Positions 60,465 through 64,000 of a DNA stretch of 64,000 bases are shown here, in pieces. Position 1 is the first letter of the stretch. Each line of letters starts with the position of its first letter. The translations under genes and the position numbers were made by a program. Source of the DNA: Jiangella anatolica (GTDB taxonomy: Bacteria; Actinomycetota; Actinomycetes; Jiangellales; Jiangellaceae). Location of the stretch: positions 1 to 64,000 of the forward strand of contig NZ_POTW01000028.1 of assembly GCF_003236295.1 (NCBI RefSeq). The letters are read 5' to 3'. The notes beneath the pieces were generated by a model. That model saw only the letters and a program-made list of their open reading frames with translations. It made no database searches and had not been told where the DNA came from.

Positions 60465-60565
60465 GGCCAACGGTCGCAGCCCCTCGAGCCAACGGCGGCA
60501 ACGGCGTCATCACCCACGGGCCGACGACGATGCCGCCACAACCACCGTTGCAGTACTAGGAGGCC

Positions 60566-61885
60566 TCAGTCCGCCGCCGGCACCACGGGGAGCGGCTCCT
60601 CCAGCTCGGCCAGCGTCAGCAGCACCAGCGACGACGTCCATGCCAGCGGCGCCACCGAGGCCGGCGTCGCCTCGGCGTCGACCTTCTCCGGCAGCGAGCC
60701 CAGCGGCGTCCGGTAGTCGTCGAGGAAGGTCAGCAGCCGGTCGGCGTCGTCGCGGTCGCCGTTGCCAGCCAGCGCGAGCGCCAGCAGCGCCGTCTCGGGC
60801 GTCCACGCGACGTCGACGTCCTTGCGCCAGGCCTCGCCCGGGCGGTGGCCGCCGTTGGGCACCCGCAGGGCCAGCTCCGTCGCCCGCACCGCGTCGCTGA
60901 CCTCCGGCGTCGATGCCGCGAACGGCGGGGCGAGGAACGTGACGGCCGCGTCGGCGCCGCCGTCGGGCCGCGTCCGCGGGTAGCCGTGGGCGCCGAACTC
61001 ACGCTCGATCGCGTCGTCGAGGCGGCGGGCGGCGTTGCTCCAGACGAACGGGTCCTCGACGCCGATCCGCGGTGCGAGGGCCAGCGCGGCACGCAGGCCG
61101 AGCGACAGCGGCGCCGCCACCCCGAGCGTCAGCTCCGACTCGTCCTTCTCCCAGTAGTCCGACGACGGCTCGGGCAGCCCGTCGTCCTGCAGGGAGCCGA
61201 CGATCGCGTTGGCCGACGCGATGACGGCCGGGCGCATGACGTCGAGCACCTCGGCGGCGACCTCCGGGCTGGCCGTCTGCGCGACCAGCCAGGTGGACCA
61301 GAGCACCCAGCCGGCGCTGTCGAGCTGCTTGGGCCGGTCGTCGGGCGGGCCGGAGCCGTCGGTGAGGTAGCGGGCCTCCCACTCGCCGTCGGCCGGCGCC
61401 ACCCGGGCGAGGAAGCCGAGCACGTCGGCGGCCTCCTCGTCGTGGCCGGTGACCGCGTACGCGGCGGCCGCGAACGAGGCGTCGCGCGGCCAGACATGCT
61501 TCCAGGCGGTGACCGGCGCGGCCATCAGCGCGCCGGTCGACGACGTCAGCGCGCGCAGGTCGAGCAGGGCCCGCTCGGACATCGCGTGGTAGCGGGTGCC
61601 GTGGCCGGGGATGACGCCCTCGGCGAGCCACTCGCGGTCGGCGTCGACGCGGGCCGCGACGGCGGGGTCGGACCGGTCCGCGGAGCTGAGCACGCTGGTG
61701 CCGGGGATGAAGGCCGCCTCGGAGCCGGCCGGCACGGTCGCCACCGCGCCGCCGGGCTGCACCGCCACGCCGTCGGCGCGCAGGTGGAGGACCGTCCCCC
61801 GCGACGGGGCCATGCTGAGTGCGGCGATGACCAGGATCACCGCCGGCAGCCCGATGCGCCACCTGAGGCGGCGGGACGATCGCAC
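60566..61885 (-). CDS. Membrane-anchored GH15/glucoamylase-like protein
   Basis: A 439-residue protein with one N-terminal membrane helix (RIGLPAVILVIAALSMAPS) and an extracytoplasmic (alpha/alpha)6-barrel. The block AWKHVWPRDASFAAAAYAVTGH is the substrate-pocket motif of glycoside hydrolase family 15, and later DYWEKDESELTLG and DVAWTPETALLALALAG may carry the catalytic acids. It probably cuts an alpha-glucan or disaccharide. GTG 61885 lies six bases after TACGCT, so the message is probably leaderless; an ATG at 61912 would add nine residues. Divergent from the permease gene. Confidence 0.82.
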   Translation of the reverse strand: MRSSRRLRWRIGLPAVILVIAALSMAPSRGTVLHLRADGVAVQPGGAVATVPAGSEAAFIPGTSVLSSADRSDPAVAARVDADREWLAEGVIPGHGTRYHAMSERALLDLRALTSSTGALMAAPVTAWKHVWPRDASFAAAAYAVTGHDEEAADVLGFLARVAPADGEWEARYLTDGSGPPDDRPKQLDSAGWVLWSTWLVAQTASPEVAAEVLDVMRPAVIASANAIVGSLQDDGLPEPSSDYWEKDESELTLGVAAPLSLGLRAALALAPRIGVEDPFVWSNAARRLDDAIEREFGAHGYPRTRPDGGADAAVTFLAPPFAASTPEVSDAVRATELALRVPNGGHRPGEAWRKDVDVAWTPETALLALALAGNGDRDDADRLLTFLDDYRTPLGSLPEKVDAEATPASVAPLAWTSSLVLLTLAELEEPLPVVPAAD

Positions 61886-61989
61886 GCATCCAGCGTACGT
61901 GGTCCATACCATTCCGGCGTTCGCCCCAGGGTCACGGTTCGGCCGCCGTTCGTTCGTCTGGAGTTGGGTCCAGCGGCCAGGATGGTCCC

Positions 61990-63234
61990 GTGACCTCCCC
62001 ACCCTCGGACTCCCGCCTGTCGCGGCGGCTCGGCACCGGCGACGCGGTCGCCGTCGGGCTCGGCGCGATGATCGGCACCGGCGTCTTCGTCGCCTGGTCC
62101 CCCGCGGCGTCCGCCGCCGGCCCGTGGCTGCTGGCCGGCCTCGCCGTCGCCGCGTTCGTCGCCTTCTGCAACGCGACGTCGACGGCGCAGCTGGCCGCCG
62201 TCCATCCGCGCGCCGGCGGGGCCTACCACTACGGCGTCGCGCGGCTGGGGCGTTCGTGGGGCGCGCTGGCCGGGTACGCGTTCGTGCTGGGCAAGTCCGC
62301 CTCGTGCGCGACGGCGGCGCTGGCGGTGGGCGCCTACCTATGGCCCTCTCAGGCCGTTCCGGTCGCACTGGTCGCCGTCGTCGTGGTGACGGCGGTCAAC
62401 CTGGCCGGGGTGACGAAGACCGCGCGGGTGGGCGCCGTGCTGGTCGCGCTGGTCGTGGCCGTGCTCGCGGTGGTCGTCGGCGCCGGGCTGGGCGGCGCCG
62501 GGGTGGCCTCCGACTGGTCGGCCGGCTCCTCGGGCGGGCTGTTCGGGGTGCTGGGCTCGGCGGCGGTGCTGTTCTACGCCTTCGCCGGCTACGCGCGGAT
62601 CGCGACGCTGGGCGAGGAGGTGCGTGACCCTTCCGCCGTTCCGCGTGCCGTCGTGATCTCGCTGGCGTCCGTGCTGGTGCTGTACGCGGTCGTCGGGGTG
62701 ACGGTGCTGCTGGTGCTCGGCTCGTCCGAGGTGGCGTCGTCGTCACAGCCGCTGCGGGACGTCGCGGACGCGGCCGGCGCCGGCTGGCTGTCGCCGGTCG
62801 TGGCGGTCGCCGCGGCGGTGGCGGCGCTGGGCGCGCTGCTGTCGTTGCAGGCCGGTGTCGGGCGGACGGCGTTCGCGATGGCGTCGTCGGGCGACCTGCC
62901 TGGGTGGCTCGCGGCCGTCCACCCGCGGCGGAAGGTCCCGCACCGGGCCGAGCTGGCGTCGGCGGTCGTGACCGTGCTGTTCGTGCTGATCGGCGACCTG
63001 GCGACGACGCTCGGCGCGAGCGCGTTCGCGGTGCTCGTGTATTACGCGATCGCCAACGCGGCGTCCTGGCGGCTGGCGCCGTCCGAGCGCCGCTGGCCAC
63101 GTTGGCTGTCCGCAGTCGGCCTGGTGTCCTGCCTGCTGCTGGCGGTCTCGCTGCCCTGGCGCACCGTCCTCGTCGGCGCCGCCGGCCTTCTCGTGGTGAT
63201 GGCCGTGCGCTGGGCCCTGCTGCGACGTGGCTAG
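61990..63234 (+). CDS. APC-family amino acid permease
   Basis: A 414-residue transporter with about eleven or twelve membrane helices. The first helix has the APC signature VAVGLGAMIGTGVFVAW, with the broken-helix GTG where substrate binds; FAGYARIATLGEEVRDPS after helix 6 is the conserved loop of the family. It imports an amino acid or amine by proton symport. GTG 61990. It has only short termini, and no regulatory neighbour indicates the substrate. Confidence 0.93.
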   Translation: MTSPPSDSRLSRRLGTGDAVAVGLGAMIGTGVFVAWSPAASAAGPWLLAGLAVAAFVAFCNATSTAQLAAVHPRAGGAYHYGVARLGRSWGALAGYAFVLGKSASCATAALAVGAYLWPSQAVPVALVAVVVVTAVNLAGVTKTARVGAVLVALVVAVLAVVVGAGLGGAGVASDWSAGSSGGLFGVLGSAAVLFYAFAGYARIATLGEEVRDPSAVPRAVVISLASVLVLYAVVGVTVLLVLGSSEVASSSQPLRDVADAAGAGWLSPVVAVAAAVAALGALLSLQAGVGRTAFAMASSGDLPGWLAAVHPRRKVPHRAELASAVVTVLFVLIGDLATTLGASAFAVLVYYAIANAASWRLAPSERRWPRWLSAVGLVSCLLLAVSLPWRTVLVGAAGLLVVMAVRWALLRRG

Positions 63235-63249
63235 CCGACCGCGTACACC

Positions 63250-63558
63250 TCAGAGGCCCAGTCGGGCCTTCGTCGTCGTCCACGGCTCGGTCGCGACGTC
63301 CTCGCCGGAGGACAGCCGAGCGGCCTGGTCCAGCATGCGGCGGTGTGCCTCCGGGTCCCGCGCCGACCAGACGACCCGCTGCCACCGCCGTAGCATCGCC
63401 AGCACGCCGGTGAGGTCGAGCGACTCGGTCGCCTCGGCCATCACCCGCCGGTACTCCCGGTCGAACTCCCCAGCCTCCTCAGGCGGGAGTGCGGCCCGGA
63501 TGGCGCTGGGCGCGACCGGCACGGGCGGTTCGCCCGAGGAGGCGGCAGTCGCGGTCAT
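63250..63558 (-). CDS. DUF6247 small protein
   Basis: A 102-residue protein: a flexible N-terminus (PPVPVAPSAIRAALPPEEAG), then EFDREYRRVMAEATESLDLTGV and LRRWQRVVWSARDPEAHRRML. This fits the actinobacterial DUF6247 family, members of which often sit beside RelE/ParE-type toxins as putative antitoxins; no toxin gene is adjacent here. Helical and soluble. It converges with the permease, 15 bases separating their stops. Confidence 0.75.
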   Translation of the reverse strand: MTATAASSGEPPVPVAPSAIRAALPPEEAGEFDREYRRVMAEATESLDLTGVLAMLRRWQRVVWSARDPEAHRRMLDQAARLSSGEDVATEPWTTTKARLGL

Positions 63559-63593
63559 GGCACCACGATAGCCACCCGGGAGCGGCGCCGCCG

Positions 63594-64000
63594 TCAGGCC
63601 GGCCAGGCGATGGCGGCGCGGAGCTCGCCGACCGGGTGACCGCCGCCGAGGACGGGGGCCGTGGCGAGCTCGTCCAGCACCGGGGCCTCGACGCCGAGCC
63701 GCCGCAGGGCCGCGACCAGCACCACCGTCCGGGCCCGCGCGCCGCCGTCGTCGACCTTCACCGCGACAGCGCGGCCGTCGTCCAGGGCGGCGGCCAGCAC
63801 CGCCTCGGCGCCGGCCTTGCAGAACAGGCCCGGCACGCCGCGCACCAGCTGCGCCTCGTCGCGCGTCGTCCCGCTCGTGTACTCCGGGAACGCCTGGATC
63901 GCCGCCGCCACGCGCCGCTCGGGCGTCCCGTCCGGCGCCACGGCCAATGAGCGGAACAGCCGCGCCAGCCCGGTCAGCGTCAGCGCGAACAGCGGCGCGC
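63594..64000 (-). CDS. L-asparaginase (type II, Pfam Asparaginase_II), C-terminal part
   Basis: The frame runs off the window at 64000, so only the C-terminal 134 residues are seen: LFALTLTGLARLFRSLAVAP, then AAAIQAFPEYTSGTTRDEAQ, LFCKAGAEAVLAAALDDGRAVAVKVDDGG and LGGGHPVGELRAA. This matches the thermolabile/type II L-asparaginase family of actinobacteria, which turns asparagine into aspartate and ammonia. The catalytic core and the start are outside the window. Confidence 0.87.
   Translation of the reverse strand, partial: APLFALTLTGLARLFRSLAVAPDGTPERRVAAAIQAFPEYTSGTTRDEAQLVRGVPGLFCKAGAEAVLAAALDDGRAVAVKVDDGGARARTVVLVAALRRLGVEAPVLDELATAPVLGGGHPVGELRAAIAWPA

Larger units (their letters stand above)
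59467..60565. other. 1.1-kb repeat island without a convincing gene
   Basis: From left to right: a probable XRE operator, degenerate 20-bp tandem repeats (59588-59670), palindromic element B (59677-59816), a 508-bp core holding a 50-bp direct repeat and a 54-bp hairpin, inverted element C (60325-60464), and 100 bp leading to the GH15-like stop. All open frames are Arg/Pro/Ser-rich shadows of repeated DNA. No transposase or RNA gene is recognised. Confidence 0.7.

Overview
The window is chromosomal DNA from a high-GC Gram-positive bacterium of the class Actinomycetia. Evidence: very high GC with G/C-ending codons, many GTG starts, ATGA-type start/stop overlaps, a menaquinone cluster, a rex-hemACD-hemB locus, System II cytochrome c biogenesis, an F420-type luciferase-like oxidoreductase, an XRE/HbhA-like/DUF2516 operon, and actinobacterial-type Rex, FurA, LexA and ClgR-like operators. 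Gene order around proC-HTH-AURKAIP1-epimerase-acyltransferase-HAD-glutaredoxin-rex-hem is typical of filamentous actinomycetes. A Jiangella- or Streptomyces-like host is plausible, but genus cannot be fixed from sequence alone.

Layout. (1) 1-6.8 kb: tail of an IS110-type transposase abutting menB, three poorly characterised genes, then menE-menA, and a converging group of small genes including DUF4229. (2) 6.8-11.9 kb: luciferase-like oxidoreductase, TIGR04222-type membrane protein, two Lrp/AsnC regulators each next to a probable target (a rhodanese; a threonine/serine dehydratase), and a PLDc_N-type membrane protein. (3) 11.9-28.5 kb, almost all on the minus strand: cytochrome c maturation (ccsB, resB, ccdA, tlpA-like), a histidine phosphatase, hemL, an exported M28 peptidase, furA-katA, and rex-hemA-hemC-cobA/hemD-hemB. 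Heme synthesis, heme use (catalase, cytochrome c) and redox control (Rex, FurA) are therefore together. A frameshifted alpha/beta hydrolase interrupts the block. (4) 28.5-36.8 kb: HAD hydrolase, lysophospholipid acyltransferase, epimerase, a 33-residue AURKAIP1/COX24 protein, an excisionase-type HTH protein, acuC-proC-PRODH, and an ABC-2 exporter with a TetR regulator. (5) 37.4-43.8 kb: two genes for an unusual exported repeat family, one short and secreted, one long and LPXTG-anchored. Between them lie a sugar-phosphate isomerase-like protein, a VanY-like peptidase, a Ppx/GppA phosphatase and a Cys-rich protein. (6) 43.8-48.1 kb: methyltransferase, radA, disA, mutY. (7) 48.3-59.5 kb: exported nagZ-namZ-amiE-type peptidoglycan turnover operon, NagD-like phosphatase, a lipoprotein, clpC with a ClgR-like box upstream, a serine beta-lactamase-like lipoprotein, and the DUF2516/HbhA-like/XRE operon. 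(8) 59.5-60.6 kb: a 1.1-kb repeat island without convincing genes. (9) 60.6-64 kb: GH15-like protein, APC permease, DUF6247 protein, and an L-asparaginase cut by the window edge.

The most unusual features are: (a) the eight-unit family C-x2-PW-x-WQGP-x-N-x5-Q-x3-Y-x2-C, carried by a short secreted and a long wall-anchored protein that share an upstream TTGAC-N15-GTCAA dyad, a chaplin-like arrangement without chaplin sequence; (b) a family of 132-140 bp palindromic elements present three times, two copies inverted around a gene-free 508-bp core; and (c) several readable regulatory sites: a Rex operator, a FurA box, a perfect LexA box without an obvious target gene, and a ClgR-like box.
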